Assembly: GCF_009176305.1 (NCBI RefSeq)
Contig: NZ_BLAJ01000003.1
Location: forward strand, 434,001 to 498,000
From: Martinezella dioscoreae
GTDB lineage: Bacteria; Pseudomonadota; Alphaproteobacteria; Rhizobiales; Rhizobiaceae
Reading direction: 5' to 3'
DNA: 64,000 nucleotides
How positions within the stretch are numbered: the first letter of the stretch is position 1; the number at the start of each line of letters is the position of its first letter. Shown here piece after piece: positions 8,178 through 17,265 of the stretch. The position numbers were made by a program, and so were the translations under genes. The notes under the pieces were generated by a model, which did not search any database, was not told the DNA's origin, and saw nothing but the letters and a program-made list of their open reading frames with translations.

Positions 8178-8956
8178 ATGATCTGATCCGCCTCAATAAT
8201 CTCACCGTTACCTATGAACGTCACCCAGCCGTACACCATCTCTCTGGCGGCTTTGCTGCCGGCAGCCTGACGGCGATTGCCGGGCCGAACGGTGCCGGCA
8301 AGTCGACCTTGCTCAAGGCAATCGTCGGAGAGCTGCGGCCGGCGGAAGGGTCGATCGATCGTGGCAAGCTGACGCGCAACGATTTTGGCTATCTGCCCCA
8401 AGTGGCCGATATCGCCAGGCGCTTTCCGATTTCGGTTGCCGATACCGTCATGCTCGGTGCCTGGAAGAATGCCGGCGCCTTTGGGCGGTTCTCGCGGAAA
8501 GACGCCGAGCGGGCGCGCGAGGCGCTCGGCATCGTCGGGCTTTCGGGCTTCGAAAAAAGGCATATCGGCTCGCTTTCGGCCGGACAGTTCCAGCGCGTGC
8601 TGTTTGCGCGGCTGCTGCTGCAGGATGCTCGTGTCATCTTGCTGGACGAACCCTTCACGGCGATCGACCAGCGCACGACGCGCGATCTTCTCGACCTCGT
8701 GCTGCGATGGAACCGGGAGGGACGCACGGTCATCGCCGTACTGCACGATTTCGAGCAGGTGCGAAGCTATTTCCCCGAAACGCTGCTGATCGCCCGCAAA
8801 CTCGTGGGATGGGGCAGGACGGAAGATGTCATGAGTCCAACGAACCTCATCAAAGCGCGCGCCATGGCCGAGCGCTGGGATGAGGAGGCCGCGACATGCC
8901 TCCCCGAAGAAGAGCACGACGAAGGCGGCCTCGTGAAGCGGGAGCCGGCCGAATGA
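8174..8956 (+). CDS. aztA: zinc ABC transporter ATP-binding protein, AztA-like
   Basis: This 260-residue ATPase powers a metal importer. It has Walker A GPNGAGKST, the ABC signature LSAGQ, Walker B VILLDEPF and the switch His in AVLHDFEQV. The N-terminal phrase TYERHPAVHHLSGGFA and the paired AztB-like permease and AztC-like binding protein point to the Azt zinc system rather than classical ZnuC. The start at 8174 overlaps the small membrane peptide's stop, and its own stop overlaps the permease start (ATGA at 8953), so the unit is tightly coupled. A Zur-like operator lies upstream. Zinc is inferred; manganese cannot be excluded from sequence alone. Confidence 0.88.
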   Translation: MNDLIRLNNLTVTYERHPAVHHLSGGFAAGSLTAIAGPNGAGKSTLLKAIVGELRPAEGSIDRGKLTRNDFGYLPQVADIARRFPISVADTVMLGAWKNAGAFGRFSRKDAERAREALGIVGLSGFEKRHIGSLSAGQFQRVLFARLLLQDARVILLDEPFTAIDQRTTRDLLDLVLRWNREGRTVIAVLHDFEQVRSYFPETLLIARKLVGWGRTEDVMSPTNLIKARAMAERWDEEAATCLPEEEHDEGGLVKREPAE

Positions 8957-9825
8957 CCGTCTACGATATCTTCCTCGCACCCTTTGCGGACTATGGTTTC
9001 ATGCGGCGCGCGCTGATTGCCTGCGTCTGCCTCGGCCTCGGCTCCGGCCCGATCGGCGTCTTCCTGATGCTCAGGCGCATGAGCCTGATGGGTGATGCCA
9101 TGAGCCATGCCGTTCTGCCTGGCGCCGCTATCGGCTACCTCATTGCCGGCTCGCTGTCGCTGACCGCGATGGGGCTTGGCGGTCTGGTGGCCGGCCTTTC
9201 GGTGGCGCTGCTCTCCGGGCTCGTCAGCCGCGCAACCGTGCTGCAGGAGGATGCGAGCTTTGCCAGCTTCTATCTGACCTCGCTGGCGCTCGGCGTCCTC
9301 ATCGTGTCACTACGCGGCTCCAACATCGATCTGCTGCATGTGCTCTTCGGCACCATTCTCGCAATCGATGCGCCGGCTCTCTACCAGATCGGTGCGATTA
9401 CGACGGTGACGCTGCTGGCGCTCGCCGTCATCTACCGGCCGCTTGTCATGGAATGCTTCGATCCGGGTTTCCTGCGTGCTGTCGGCGGGCGCGGACCGCT
9501 CTATCATTTCCTGTTTCTGCTGCTGGTCGTGCTCAATCTCGTCGCGAGCTTTCAGGCGCTCGGTACGCTGATGGCCGTCGGGCTGATGATGCTGCCGGCC
9601 GCCGTGGCTCAGCTCTGGTCGCGCAGCCTACCCGCCATGATGATGATTGCGACGGGAACGGCGATAGTGACAGGCTATCTAGGCCTCATCGCATCATACC
9701 ATCTCGAATTTGCATCAGGCCCGACCATCATCATCACCGCCAGCCTGATCTACGGCTTCTCCATTCTCTTCGCACCTTCGGGCCTTGCCCGGCGGCTCTT
9801 CCCCCGTCCCCATCTCCGGGGCTAA
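8953..9825 (+). CDS. aztB: zinc ABC transporter permease, AztB-like
   Basis: This 290-residue integral membrane protein of the ABC-3 family has about eight hydrophobic helices. It contains the conserved cytoplasmic-loop phrase RRMSLMGDAMSHAVLPGAA, the contact site for the ATPase in zinc/manganese importers, and later LRGSNIDLLHVLFG and GTLMAVGLMMLPAA. Start at 8953 follows from the ATGA overlap with aztA. It forms the transmembrane channel that takes zinc from the periplasmic binding protein encoded 20 bases downstream. Confidence 0.9.
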   Translation: MTVYDIFLAPFADYGFMRRALIACVCLGLGSGPIGVFLMLRRMSLMGDAMSHAVLPGAAIGYLIAGSLSLTAMGLGGLVAGLSVALLSGLVSRATVLQEDASFASFYLTSLALGVLIVSLRGSNIDLLHVLFGTILAIDAPALYQIGAITTVTLLALAVIYRPLVMECFDPGFLRAVGGRGPLYHFLFLLLVVLNLVASFQALGTLMAVGLMMLPAAVAQLWSRSLPAMMMIATGTAIVTGYLGLIASYHLEFASGPTIIITASLIYGFSILFAPSGLARRLFPRPHLRG

Positions 9826-9844
9826 TCTGAACAAGGAGACCCAC

Positions 9845-10747
9845 ATGAACAAACAGAGACTGCTTCTCTCAGCCGCCGCGGCAGCCTTCGTCGCCTTCGG
9901 CGTCGCTGCACCAGCCTCCGCCGAGACACTCAATGTCGTTGCGTCCTTCACCGTGCTTGCTGATGTCGTCAAGCAGGTCGGCGGCAATCATGTGAAGGTG
10001 TCGAGCCTGGTCGGCCCGAATGGCGACCCCCATGAATTCGAGCCCTCGCCAGCCGATGCCAAGACGTTGAATGCCGCCAAGGTCGTCTTCGTCAGCGGCG
10101 AAGGCCTGGAAGGCTGGATGGACCGGCTGATTACCGCGTCCGGCTACAAGGGAACGCCCGTTGTCACCTCCGAAGGCGTCAACACCCGCACCATGGTCGA
10201 CGATGGCAAGACCGTCACCGATCCGCATGTCTGGAATAGCCCGGTCAATGTGAAGGTCTGGGTCGCCAATATCGAAAAGGCTCTTTCCGCCGCCGATCCG
10301 GCTGACGCCGCCGACTTCGAGGCCAATGCCGAGCGCTATACGAAGGTGCTGACGGAGCTTGACGCCTATGCGCACGGCAAGTTCGACAAGATCCCGGACG
10401 ATCGCCGCAAGGTGCTGACCAGCCACGACGCCTTTGGCTATTTCGGCCGCGAATACAAGGTCAACTTCCTCTCGCCGCTCGGCGTTTCGACGGAGACGGA
10501 GGCGTCGGCCGCCGACGTCGCCAAGCTGATCGAGCAGATCAAGACCGAGCATGTGAAGACCTATTTCTTCGAGAATTCGAACGATCCGCGCCTCGTCAAG
10601 CAGGTCGCCAAGGCAACCGGCGCCGAGCCGGGCGGCGAGCTCTATGTCGAATCGCTTTCAAAGGCCAACGGGCCGGCTTCGACTTACGAAAAAATGTTCC
10701 GTTATAACGTTGACCAGCTCGCCGCTGCGATGGCGAAATCGAGCTGA
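9845..10747 (+). CDS. aztC: zinc-binding periplasmic protein of ABC importer, AztC-like
   Basis: This 300-residue cluster A-I binding protein has a Sec signal peptide (cleaved near ASAE). Metal ligands expected for the family are visible: the His in GDPHEFEPS, the His in DPHVWNSP, the His in LTSHDAFGYF and the Asp in NSNDPRL. It lacks the long His/Asp-rich loop of ZnuA, as AztC proteins do. AAGGAGACC precedes the ATG. In Paracoccus the equivalent operon also encodes AztD, a zinc chaperone. No aztD follows here; the next gene is an unrelated convergent Dabb protein, so AztD is either absent or elsewhere. Confidence 0.88.
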   Translation: MNKQRLLLSAAAAAFVAFGVAAPASAETLNVVASFTVLADVVKQVGGNHVKVSSLVGPNGDPHEFEPSPADAKTLNAAKVVFVSGEGLEGWMDRLITASGYKGTPVVTSEGVNTRTMVDDGKTVTDPHVWNSPVNVKVWVANIEKALSAADPADAADFEANAERYTKVLTELDAYAHGKFDKIPDDRRKVLTSHDAFGYFGREYKVNFLSPLGVSTETEASAADVAKLIEQIKTEHVKTYFFENSNDPRLVKQVAKATGAEPGGELYVESLSKANGPASTYEKMFRYNVDQLAAAMAKSS

Positions 10748-10753
10748 TCGACC

Positions 10754-10792
10754 GGATCCGGTCGCAGGCTTACCCCGTCTGCGGCCGGATCC
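10754..10792. terminator. strong hairpin after aztC (possible terminator)
   Basis: GGATCCGGTCGCAG pairs with CTGCGGCCGGATCC over a stem of 14 with a single G-U pair, eight bases after the aztC stop and before the convergent Dabb gene. No T-run follows on either strand, so it may block read-through or stabilise the transcript end rather than be a classical intrinsic terminator. Confidence 0.45.
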
Positions 10793-10803
10793 TGGCGGCT
10801 ATT

Positions 10804-11112
10804 TCAAAGATTGAAATCAAAAACCATTAGGCCGGCCAGACCGCCGTCGGTGGAGGAAACGATGCGTTCGCCGACAGCCACATGTTCGGGATGGATGAGA
10901 TAGGCATCACGCGCCTCCACACTCTCGAAGGTGACGGCAAATCCATCGGCGAAGCCGCCATGCAAGCCTTCGGGCGATACGTTTGGCCCATATTTCACAT
11001 CGACAATGCCCGGAATGACCTTCTGCAAGGCGACGACAGAGTCGAAGAGCGCGGTCTTCTCATCCTGTGTCAGGGCGGATTTGAGTCTAAGAAAAACGCA
11101 ATGCAGGATCAT
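10804..11112 (-). CDS. Dabb (stress-responsive A/B barrel) domain protein
   Basis: This 102-residue protein has the dimeric alpha-beta barrel fold. It begins MILHCVFLRLK, has the short middle phrase VIPGIVDVKYGPNVS, and ends with the conserved HPEHVAVGERIV and a hydrophobic strand. Such proteins bind small ligands or act as enzymes in varied pathways, and no specific role is evident here. The start at 11112 is supported by GGGAG about 8 bases upstream. An in-frame extension to 11229 would reach nearly to the ArgP-like gene's stop and lacks family similarity. It lies just downstream of the regulator gene on the same strand. Confidence 0.85.
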   Translation of the reverse strand: MILHCVFLRLKSALTQDEKTALFDSVVALQKVIPGIVDVKYGPNVSPEGLHGGFADGFAVTFESVEARDAYLIHPEHVAVGERIVSSTDGGLAGLMVFDFNL

Positions 11113-11232
11113 AAAACAATCTCCCTGGAAGTCGGGGGCAGCATAGAGGGAAAGGACAGCCGGGCAAGGCACCAATTCGCGAACATTGCGTTCCGGCAGC
11201 GAGGCGAATGGCAAGGTGTTTAGAAGCATTGC

Positions 11233-12132
11233 TCATGCTGACAGATGAGCTTTGGCTGCCGCTGTGATCTCGCGCGTCAGCTCGGCAAGCCGGTCGGCTG
11301 CGAGACGATTCACTTGCCAATATAATGGAATGTCCAGCGGCGTGTCGGGGATCAGTTCCACCAAGCGCCCAGCCTCCAGATGCTCCCGCACAAGCTGAAT
11401 GGGATTCATGCCCCATCCCATGCCTGCAAGGCTGGCATCGACGAAACCCTGCGTCGACGGCAGCCAATGGCTCGGATAGGCAAAATCCTCTCCGAATGTC
11501 TGACGTATCCATCGGCCTTGAAGCCTGTCCTTCTGGTTGAAGGTCAGGGCCGGCGCATTCCGGATCGCTTGCGGGGTAACGCCCTGTGCAAAATGCCGGG
11601 CAACGAAATCCGGGCTTGCCGTCGCATGGTAGCGGAGGGCGCCGAGGGACATGCGCCGGCATCCCTGGATCGGCTTCTCCAAGCCGGTGACGGCGGCGAT
11701 GACCCGGCCGCGCTGCAGCCATTCGGCGGTATGATCCTGATCGTCGATGGCAATATTCAGCAGATAGGGGGAGCGTCTGGCAAAACCCGATATGGCTTCC
11801 ACGAACCACGTCCCGAGACTGTCGGCATTCGTGGCAATGTGAAGCGTAACCCTTTGCTTGGGCTCCTCGGGATCGATAAGTGCCGGCAAACGTCCGAAAA
11901 GCTCGTCTTCGAGCATGCCGACATTCTCCATATGGCGGCAGAGCCATTCGCCCTTCTCCGTTGCTGTGCAGGGATTGCCCCTGACGATCAGGACGATGCC
12001 CAGGCGTTCTTCCAGCTGCTTCACCCGCTGCGAGACGGCCGAAGGTGTGACATTGAGAAGGGCCGCCGCCTTTTCGAAGCTGCCTGTCTGGACGACCATA
12101 GAGACGGCACGGAGAGCAGAATAATCGAGCAT
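11233..12132 (-). CDS. argP: LysR-family regulator, ArgP/LysG-like
   Basis: This 299-residue regulator has the N-terminal winged helix-turn-helix (FEKAAALLNVTPSAVSQRVKQLEERLG) and the periplasmic-binding-like effector domain of the LysR family. The opening MLDYSALRAVSMVVQTGSFEKAA is that of ArgP/LysG regulators, which sense lysine or arginine and activate a divergent amino-acid exporter. A LysE/ArgO-type exporter is indeed encoded divergently, 100 bases away, with a T-N11-A dyad between them. The gene ends just before the start of the Dabb gene's longest frame. The regulator-exporter relation is inferred from family knowledge plus the layout. Confidence 0.9.
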   Translation of the reverse strand: MLDYSALRAVSMVVQTGSFEKAAALLNVTPSAVSQRVKQLEERLGIVLIVRGNPCTATEKGEWLCRHMENVGMLEDELFGRLPALIDPEEPKQRVTLHIATNADSLGTWFVEAISGFARRSPYLLNIAIDDQDHTAEWLQRGRVIAAVTGLEKPIQGCRRMSLGALRYHATASPDFVARHFAQGVTPQAIRNAPALTFNQKDRLQGRWIRQTFGEDFAYPSHWLPSTQGFVDASLAGMGWGMNPIQLVREHLEAGRLVELIPDTPLDIPLYWQVNRLAADRLAELTREITAAAKAHLSA

Positions 12133-12154
12133 TGATTAGTTTTTCTTAATCAGG

Positions 12155-12169
12155 GTTAGCAACATTAAC
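12155..12169. promoter_or_regulatory. LysR-type T-N11-A box between regulator and exporter
   Basis: GTTAGCAACATTAAC is a dyad (GTTA / TAAC) with the T-N11-A spacing that LysR regulators recognise. It is centrally placed in the gap between the divergent ArgP-like gene and the LysE/ArgO exporter. It is the natural candidate for the regulator's own binding site. Confidence 0.6.
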
Positions 12170-12232
12170 TAGCCTAAATCTTCTTATGCCGATACCGGAA
12201 ATGCTCATTGGTTTTGGAGCATTTCGGCTAGG

Positions 12233-12841
12233 ATGAATTTTTCGATCTATATGACGGGCCTGATGATGGGGCTCAGCCTGATTGTCGCGATCGGCGCGCA
12301 AAATGCCTTCGTCCTGCGTCAAGGCCTTCGCAACGAGCATGTATTCGCAGTCTGCCTTGCATGCGCGCTCTCCGATGCCGCGCTCATCATCCTCGGGGTG
12401 ACGAGCTTCCGCCAGATCTCGGCGCTGTTGCCCTGGCTCGATCCTGTCATGCGCTATGCCGGGGCAGCCTTCCTCATCTGGTACGGAGCCAGGAGCCTCT
12501 ACTCCGCCTTTCGTTCCTCCGCGGTGCTGGCCGCCGGAGAAGCGAAATCATCGAGCTTCCGGCAGACGCTTGCCATGTGCCTGGCGCTCACCTGGCTCAA
12601 CCCGCACGTCTATCTCGATACCGTCGCGCTGCTCGGCACGATCTCGACCCGATTTCCGGGAAACGAGGCTTCATTTGCGGCGGGGGCCATGACCGGCTCT
12701 TTCCTGTTCTTCTTTTCGCTTGGCTTTGGCGCGCGATGGCTAAGGCCGATCTTCGCGAAGCCCGCCTCCTGGCGCGTTCTGGAAACGCTCATCGCGCTTA
12801 CCATGTGGATGATCGCCACAAAGTTGCTGAGCGGAGTATGA
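12233..12841 (+). CDS. LysE/ArgO family basic amino-acid exporter
   Basis: This 202-residue inner-membrane protein has six hydrophobic helices and the LysE-family N-terminal motif GLSLIVAIGAQNAFVLRQGL, plus TWLNPHVYLDTVALLG in the middle, a hallmark of LysE and ArgO. It exports lysine and/or arginine, typically protecting against toxic accumulation when dipeptides are used. It is divergent from an ArgP-like regulator and behind a LysR-type box, so induction by intracellular basic amino acids is likely. A DapA-family gene follows about 110 bases downstream. Confidence 0.92.
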   Translation: MNFSIYMTGLMMGLSLIVAIGAQNAFVLRQGLRNEHVFAVCLACALSDAALIILGVTSFRQISALLPWLDPVMRYAGAAFLIWYGARSLYSAFRSSAVLAAGEAKSSSFRQTLAMCLALTWLNPHVYLDTVALLGTISTRFPGNEASFAAGAMTGSFLFFFSLGFGARWLRPIFAKPASWRVLETLIALTMWMIATKLLSGV

Positions 12842-12952
12842 TTTTACAACATATTCCATCGACAGCTACACGGTACTCAGCATAGGACGATTTCAGGTTC
12901 TGTTTTTCGACCGCTACCGCTGCTCATGGCCTGACAGAGAAGGAAAACAATT

Positions 12953-13843
12953 GTGACGCTCTTTACAGGACTTTCGGCCTTTCCAATTACTCCGACCGAC
13001 GCTTCCGGACGCGTGGATGTTGCAGCTCTCACCCACCTGCTTGAACGCATTCAACGGGCGGGCGCGGATTCCATCGGGTTGCTCGGCAGTACGGGCGGTT
13101 ACGCCTTTCTGTCACGCGACGAGCGCCGGCGGGCAGTACAGGCGGCGATGACAAGTGTCGGCGGCAAGATCCCGGTCATCGTCGGTGTCGGAGCGCTGCG
13201 GACCGACGAAGCGCAGGCATTGGCGCGTGATGCCAAGTCGGCCGGCGCGGATGGGCTACTGCTGGCCCCGGTATCCTATACTCCACTCACGGAGGAAGAG
13301 GTCTACCAGCACTTCGCAGCCGTCGCGGAGGCCGGCGAGCTGCCGCTCTGCATCTACAACAATCCCGGCACAACGAAATTCACATTCAGCGATCGACTGA
13401 TTGTACGGCTGGCAAAGGTGGCGAACATCGTGGCGGTGAAGATGCCTCTGCCGCAAGATGGCGATTTCAAGGGAGAGATAGCGCGCCTGCGCCAGGAAAC
13501 GTCAAAGGGTTTCGCCATCGGCTATAGCGGCGATTGGGGGGCCGCAGCCGGGCTACTGGCCGGCGCCGACGCCTGGTACAGCGTGATCGCCGGCCTCCTG
13601 CCCGCCGAGGCGCTGGCGCTCACACGGGCCGCCCAGGCCGGCAACGTCGCCGAAGCCGAACGGCTCGATCAAAAATTCCAGCCGCTATGGAGCCTGTTCA
13701 AGGAGTTCGGCAGCTTCCGTGTCATGTATGCGATTGCGGAAGCACTCGATCTTTGCCGGATCGATCCACCGCGCCCAATCCTGCCCCTCTCCGCAACCGA
13801 AAAGCCAAGAGTGAGAAGCGCGCTCGATCATATCTTAGCGTGA
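12953..13843 (+). CDS. dihydrodipicolinate synthase/N-acetylneuraminate lyase family aldolase
   Basis: This 296-residue TIM-barrel protein is of the DapA superfamily. Its initiator is GTG, supported by AAGGA upstream. It begins FTGLSAFPITPTDASGRVD, has GSTGGYAFLSRDERRR where the family has the GTTGE loop, a Tyr in LCIYNNPGTT, and the Schiff-base Lys in VAVKMPLP. The loop differs from true DapA (GTTGEs.TL), so the substrate is probably another 2-keto acid rather than aspartate semialdehyde. Being next to a lysine/arginine exporter is suggestive, but the spacing and the divergent motif make a lysine-biosynthetic role uncertain. Confidence 0.85.
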   Translation: MTLFTGLSAFPITPTDASGRVDVAALTHLLERIQRAGADSIGLLGSTGGYAFLSRDERRRAVQAAMTSVGGKIPVIVGVGALRTDEAQALARDAKSAGADGLLLAPVSYTPLTEEEVYQHFAAVAEAGELPLCIYNNPGTTKFTFSDRLIVRLAKVANIVAVKMPLPQDGDFKGEIARLRQETSKGFAIGYSGDWGAAAGLLAGADAWYSVIAGLLPAEALALTRAAQAGNVAEAERLDQKFQPLWSLFKEFGSFRVMYAIAEALDLCRIDPPRPILPLSATEKPRVRSALDHILA

Positions 13844-13888
13844 TCGAGTTCTATGTGACGCGGCTAGTCCGAGTTTATTGCCGACGAG

Positions 13889-14329
13889 CTACTTCCGCTT
13901 AAACGGCTCCATGCCCTTGCGGGCCAGCTCGTCGGCCCGCTCGTTCTCCGGGTGTCCTGCATGCCCCTTTACCCAGTGCAGCATCACCTTGTGTCTGTTA
14001 TAGGCCTCGTCCAGCGCCTGCCAGAGCTCGGCATTCTTCACCGGCTTCTTGTCTGCGGTCTTCCAGCCGTTCTTCTTCCAGCCGAAGATCCACTTGGTGA
14101 TGCCGTCCTTGACGTAGACGCTGTCAGTATAGAGATCGACCTCGCATGGGCTCTTCAGGGCGCCGAGTGCCGAGATCGCGGCCATCAGCTCCATGCGGTT
14201 GTTGGTCGTCTCTGCCTCGCCGCCGGAGAGTTCCTTTTCCACCTCGCCGTAACGAAGCACGGCGCCCCAGCCGCCGGGGCCGGGATTGCCGGAGCAGGCG
14301 CCGTCGGTAAAAATATCGACGTGCTTCAT
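13889..14329 (-). CDS. rnhA: ribonuclease HI
   Basis: This 146-residue enzyme degrades the RNA strand of RNA-DNA hybrids. All four catalytic acids of the DEDD set are visible: Asp in [12 protein letters not shown], Glu in RMELMAAI, Asp in LYTDSVYV and Asp in [11 protein letters not shown]. The His of the flexible loop ([11 protein letters not shown]) is present. Its ATG overlaps the thrB stop by four bases (ATGA), so it is the last gene of an ispH-thrB-rnhA cluster, an arrangement common in rhizobia. Confidence 0.97.
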   Translation of the reverse strand: MKHVDIFTDGACSGNPGPGGWGAVLRYGEVEKELSGGEAETTNNRMELMAAISALGALKSPCEVDLYTDSVYVKDGITKWIFGWKKNGWKTADKKPVKNAELWQALDEAYNRHKVMLHWVKGHAGHPENERADELARKGMEPFKRK

Positions 14330-15291
14330 GCCTTCAGCCCATATTCGGCGGCCGCGGCAATCTGGCGGTGGAAGCGCAGCTTGCGCAGATATTCGATCGG
14401 ATCTTTCTTGGTGACGAGAGCGCCGGCGGGGGTCGTCAGCCAGTCGTAGAGACGTGTCAGGAAGAAGCGCAACGCCGAGCCGCGGGCCAGCGTCGGCAGG
14501 GCGGCGATTTCAGCCTCGCTCAACGGCCGCACGCTCTGATATCCCTCAAGCAGCGCCATTCCCTTGGTGATGTTGTAGGCGTGATCTTTCTCGAAGCACC
14601 AGGCATTCAGGCAGATCGCGACATCGTAGGCGAGCTGATCGTTGCAGGCGAAATAGAAATCGATCAAGCCGGACAGGGTGTCGCCGAGGAAGAAGACATT
14701 GTCCGGGAAAAGATCGGCGTGGATGACGCCTTCGGACAGACCCTTCGGCCAATGCTTTCCAAGGAAATCGAGTTCGCCGCGGATCTCACCCTGCAGGCCG
14801 GCCTCGACTTCGTCGGCGCGGGCCTCTGATTTTTCCCAGAGCGCTTGCCAGCCCTCAAGCGACAGCGCGTTCGGGCGGCGGATCTCGAAACCCTCACCGG
14901 CAATATGCATAGCGGCCAGCGCTTTGCCGACTTCGCGGCAGTGATGTGCCTCGGGCTTGCGCAGCCACATGCCCTCGAGGAAGGAGATCAGGGCGGCAGG
15001 ACGCCCGGAGAGATGACCGAGCAAGGCACCGTCACGGCGCGGCAGGGGTAGCGGGCAGGACAGGCCGCGGCTCGCCAGATGCTGCATCAGCCCCAGGAAG
15101 AACGGCAGATCGCCCTTGTCGACGCGCTTCTCATAAAGCGTCAGGATCAGCGGATCGCGGCTCGTATGCAGCAGGAAGTTCGAATTCTCGACGCCTTCGG
15201 CAATGCCCTTGTAGGAGAGCAATTCACCGACATCATATTCGGTCAGGAACCACTTCAAATCGTCTTCGGTAATATCGGTATAAACGGCCAC
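14326..15291 (-). CDS. thrB: homoserine kinase
   Basis: This 321-residue enzyme phosphorylates homoserine in threonine biosynthesis. It is the phosphotransferase-fold type (ThrB of alphaproteobacteria and Pseudomonas), not the GHMP kinase type. It begins [20 protein letters not shown] and contains the catalytic loop [13 protein letters not shown] (HxDxxxxN) and the metal site LIDFYFA. It lies about 24 bases after the ispH stop and overlaps rnhA by four bases. Confidence 0.96.
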   Translation of the reverse strand: MAVYTDITEDDLKWFLTEYDVGELLSYKGIAEGVENSNFLLHTSRDPLILTLYEKRVDKGDLPFFLGLMQHLASRGLSCPLPLPRRDGALLGHLSGRPAALISFLEGMWLRKPEAHHCREVGKALAAMHIAGEGFEIRRPNALSLEGWQALWEKSEARADEVEAGLQGEIRGELDFLGKHWPKGLSEGVIHADLFPDNVFFLGDTLSGLIDFYFACNDQLAYDVAICLNAWCFEKDHAYNITKGMALLEGYQSVRPLSEAEIAALPTLARGSALRFFLTRLYDWLTTPAGALVTKKDPIEYLRKLRFHRQIAAAAEYGLKA

Positions 15292-15315
15292 GAAACAGTC
15301 CCGAACTTGAGCGCC

Positions 15316-16332
15316 TTAGGTCGGCTCTTCGCCGTTGACGAAAGCCATGTCTGCTGTCGTCAGCTCTATACTGCGAAGCTCGCGATTGACGAGGAAATTC
15401 TCGGTTTCCTTCACAGTTTCAGCGAGTTCCACCACAGCATTATAGCGGGCGCGGAAAGCTTCGATAATCTCGTTGACGATGACTTCTGGCGCAGATGCAC
15501 CAGCCGAGAGGCCAACGGTCTTGATATCGCCGATATCGTCCCAATCGATCTCGGCGGCGCGCTGGACGAGAACGGATTTCTTCGCCCCTGCCCTCAGCGC
15601 CACTTCGACGAGGCGCTTGGAATTCGACGAATTCGGCGCACCGACGACGATGAAGAGATCGCAGCCCGGCGCCGCCTCCTTTACCACTTCCTGGCGGTTG
15701 GTTGTGGCATAGCAGATCGAGTCGGCAGCCGGTGCTGTCAGATTGGGGAAACGCTCCTGCAGCCGCGCGATGACGCCGGCGGTATCGTCAACAGAGAGCG
15801 TCGTCTGCGTGACGAAGCCGAGATTGTCGGGATCATCAGGCTGGTAGACGTCGGCATCCTCCACCGTCTCGATCAGCGACACGGCACCTTCCGGCAGCTG
15901 GCCCATAGTACCGATCACTTCCGGGTGGCCGGCATGGCCGATCAGGACGACGTGGCGGCCAAGGCGATTGTGGCGCATGGCCTGCTTGTGCACCTTGGAG
16001 ACAAGCGGACAGGTGGCATCGAGATAGAAGAGATTGCGCGCATCGGCATCGGCCGGCACAGATTTCGGCACGCCATGCGCCGAGAAGACGACGGGCTGGG
16101 CGCGATGCTCGGCCGGGATTTCATCCAGCTCCTCGACGAAGATGGCGCCCTTGGCTTCCAGCCCCTCGACGACATAGCGGTTGTGAACGATCTCGTGGCG
16201 GACATAAACCGGCGCGCCATAGGCCTTCAGCGCCAGAACGACGATCTGGATGGCGCGGTCGACGCCGGCGCAAAAGCCGCGCGGCCCGCAAAGCCGGATG
16301 GTCAGGTCAGGTTTGGAAACAGCTATGTTCAT
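15316..16332 (-). CDS. ispH: 4-hydroxy-3-methylbut-2-enyl diphosphate reductase
   Basis: This 338-residue 4Fe-4S enzyme catalyses the last step of the MEP pathway, making IPP and DMAPP. The three cluster cysteines are visible: Cys21 in [14 protein letters not shown], one in [12 protein letters not shown] and one in [11 protein letters not shown]. The ATG at 16332 (GGAAGAG upstream) fits the family start; the longer frame adds 21 residues. The same pathway's first enzyme, dxs, is also in this window. A mosaic intergenic repeat lies upstream, between ispH and surf1. Confidence 0.97.
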   Translation of the reverse strand: MNIAVSKPDLTIRLCGPRGFCAGVDRAIQIVVLALKAYGAPVYVRHEIVHNRYVVEGLEAKGAIFVEELDEIPAEHRAQPVVFSAHGVPKSVPADADARNLFYLDATCPLVSKVHKQAMRHNRLGRHVVLIGHAGHPEVIGTMGQLPEGAVSLIETVEDADVYQPDDPDNLGFVTQTTLSVDDTAGVIARLQERFPNLTAPAADSICYATTNRQEVVKEAAPGCDLFIVVGAPNSSNSKRLVEVALRAGAKKSVLVQRAAEIDWDDIGDIKTVGLSAGASAPEVIVNEIIEAFRARYNAVVELAETVKETENFLVNRELRSIELTTADMAFVNGEEPT

Positions 16333-16402
16333 ATCTCTTCCGAAATGCGACAGAGGCTCGAGCCATAGATAGGGCTGCCCTGCCGCCTGCTCCATTCAGT
16401 CC

Positions 16403-16443
16403 GCATGATCCCAAAAACCGCTGCGCACTTTTTGGGATCATGC
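16403..16443. repeat. rhizobial intergenic palindromic repeat, copy 1
   Basis: GCATGATCCCAAAAA and TTTTTGGGATCATGC are perfect 15-base inverted arms around CCGCTGCGCAC. The core AAAACCGCTGC also occurs at 33531-33541 (reverse complement) and 58491-58501. Similar elements are dispersed in rhizobial genomes (family knowledge). Here it lies between surf1 and ispH. Confidence 0.8.
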
Positions 16444-16503
16444 TCTAGCGGAATATTCCATCGAAATGAAGCTATTCTATTGCATGTCTCTATTGTGGGG
16501 CCT

Positions 16504-17265
16504 CTATTGTGAGGGCGCGTCCGGATGGCGTTTGCGCCACCAGGATATGGCGACGATCGCTGCCAGCGCCACCGCCAAGCCATACCAGGTCACCGCATAT
16601 TGCAGGTGATTGTTCGGCAGATCGATGATGGTGACGCCGCCGATCGGCGCCCCTCCTGGATTGGGTGTCTTGTCGGCGTCGATGAAGAAGGGCAGCACCT
16701 TGTCCTTCGGCAGGCCGACGCTGGCAGCCATGGCATCCAGATCCTTCCAGAAGAAGATGTTCTTGCCGAGATCATTGTCCGGCATGCCGTCTGGCCGCTC
16801 GGCAAGTTTGGCGCGGGCAAGACCGGTGACAGTCTGTTCGCCCGTCAATTCACCCTGTTTGCGCTTTTCGGGGTCCTTCGCCTCTGTAGGAACGAAGCCT
16901 CGATTGACGAAGATAAAGCGACCGTCGCCCAGCTGCAGCGGCGTATAGATGTGGTAGCCGGGATCGCCGTCATAGGTGGCGAGGAAATGCCGCTCCTTGT
17001 CGTTGAGGTAATGGCCGGTGGCGGTTACGACGCGATATTCGATATCGCCGCCGGATGCCGCCATCGTCTCGATCGCCGACAAGGGCATAGCCGGTGCGTC
17101 CTTGCGGGCCGCGATGTCAGCCAGCAGGCCCTCTTTCCATTGTAGCCGCTCGACCTGCCATGTTCCAAGCCCGATGAGGATGACGAGCGCCGCGAGAAGA
17201 AGCAGTGCCTTGGCGATCTGCCACAAGGGATTGGCGCGACGCACGGGCACTGCGGACTCAGTCAC
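16504..17265 (-). CDS. SURF1 family cytochrome oxidase assembly protein
   Basis: This 253-residue protein is a SURF1 homologue that helps insert heme a into cytochrome c oxidase subunit I. Two membrane helices are visible, one near the N-terminus (ALLLLAALVILIGLGTWQVERL) and one near the C-terminus (YAVTWYGLAVALAAIVAISWW). The intervening periplasmic domain contains the conserved IYTPLQLGDGRFIFVNRGFVP. It overlaps the DUF983 gene by eight bases and follows the cta genes on the same strand, which supports the assembly role. Confidence 0.92.
   Translation of the reverse strand: MTESAVPVRRANPLWQIAKALLLLAALVILIGLGTWQVERLQWKEGLLADIAARKDAPAMPLSAIETMAASGGDIEYRVVTATGHYLNDKERHFLATYDGDPGYHIYTPLQLGDGRFIFVNRGFVPTEAKDPEKRKQGELTGEQTVTGLARAKLAERPDGMPDNDLGKNIFFWKDLDAMAASVGLPKDKVLPFFIDADKTPNPGGAPIGGVTIIDLPNNHLQYAVTWYGLAVALAAIVAISWWRKRHPDAPSQ

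Noticed and set aside
15079..16368. Long plus-strand frame opposite ispH and thrB
   Set aside because: Antisense shadow of two well-identified genes.
16488..16516. Tandem TCTATTGTG repeats at the end of surf1
   Set aside because: Only two short copies, overlapping the stop codon; likely chance.
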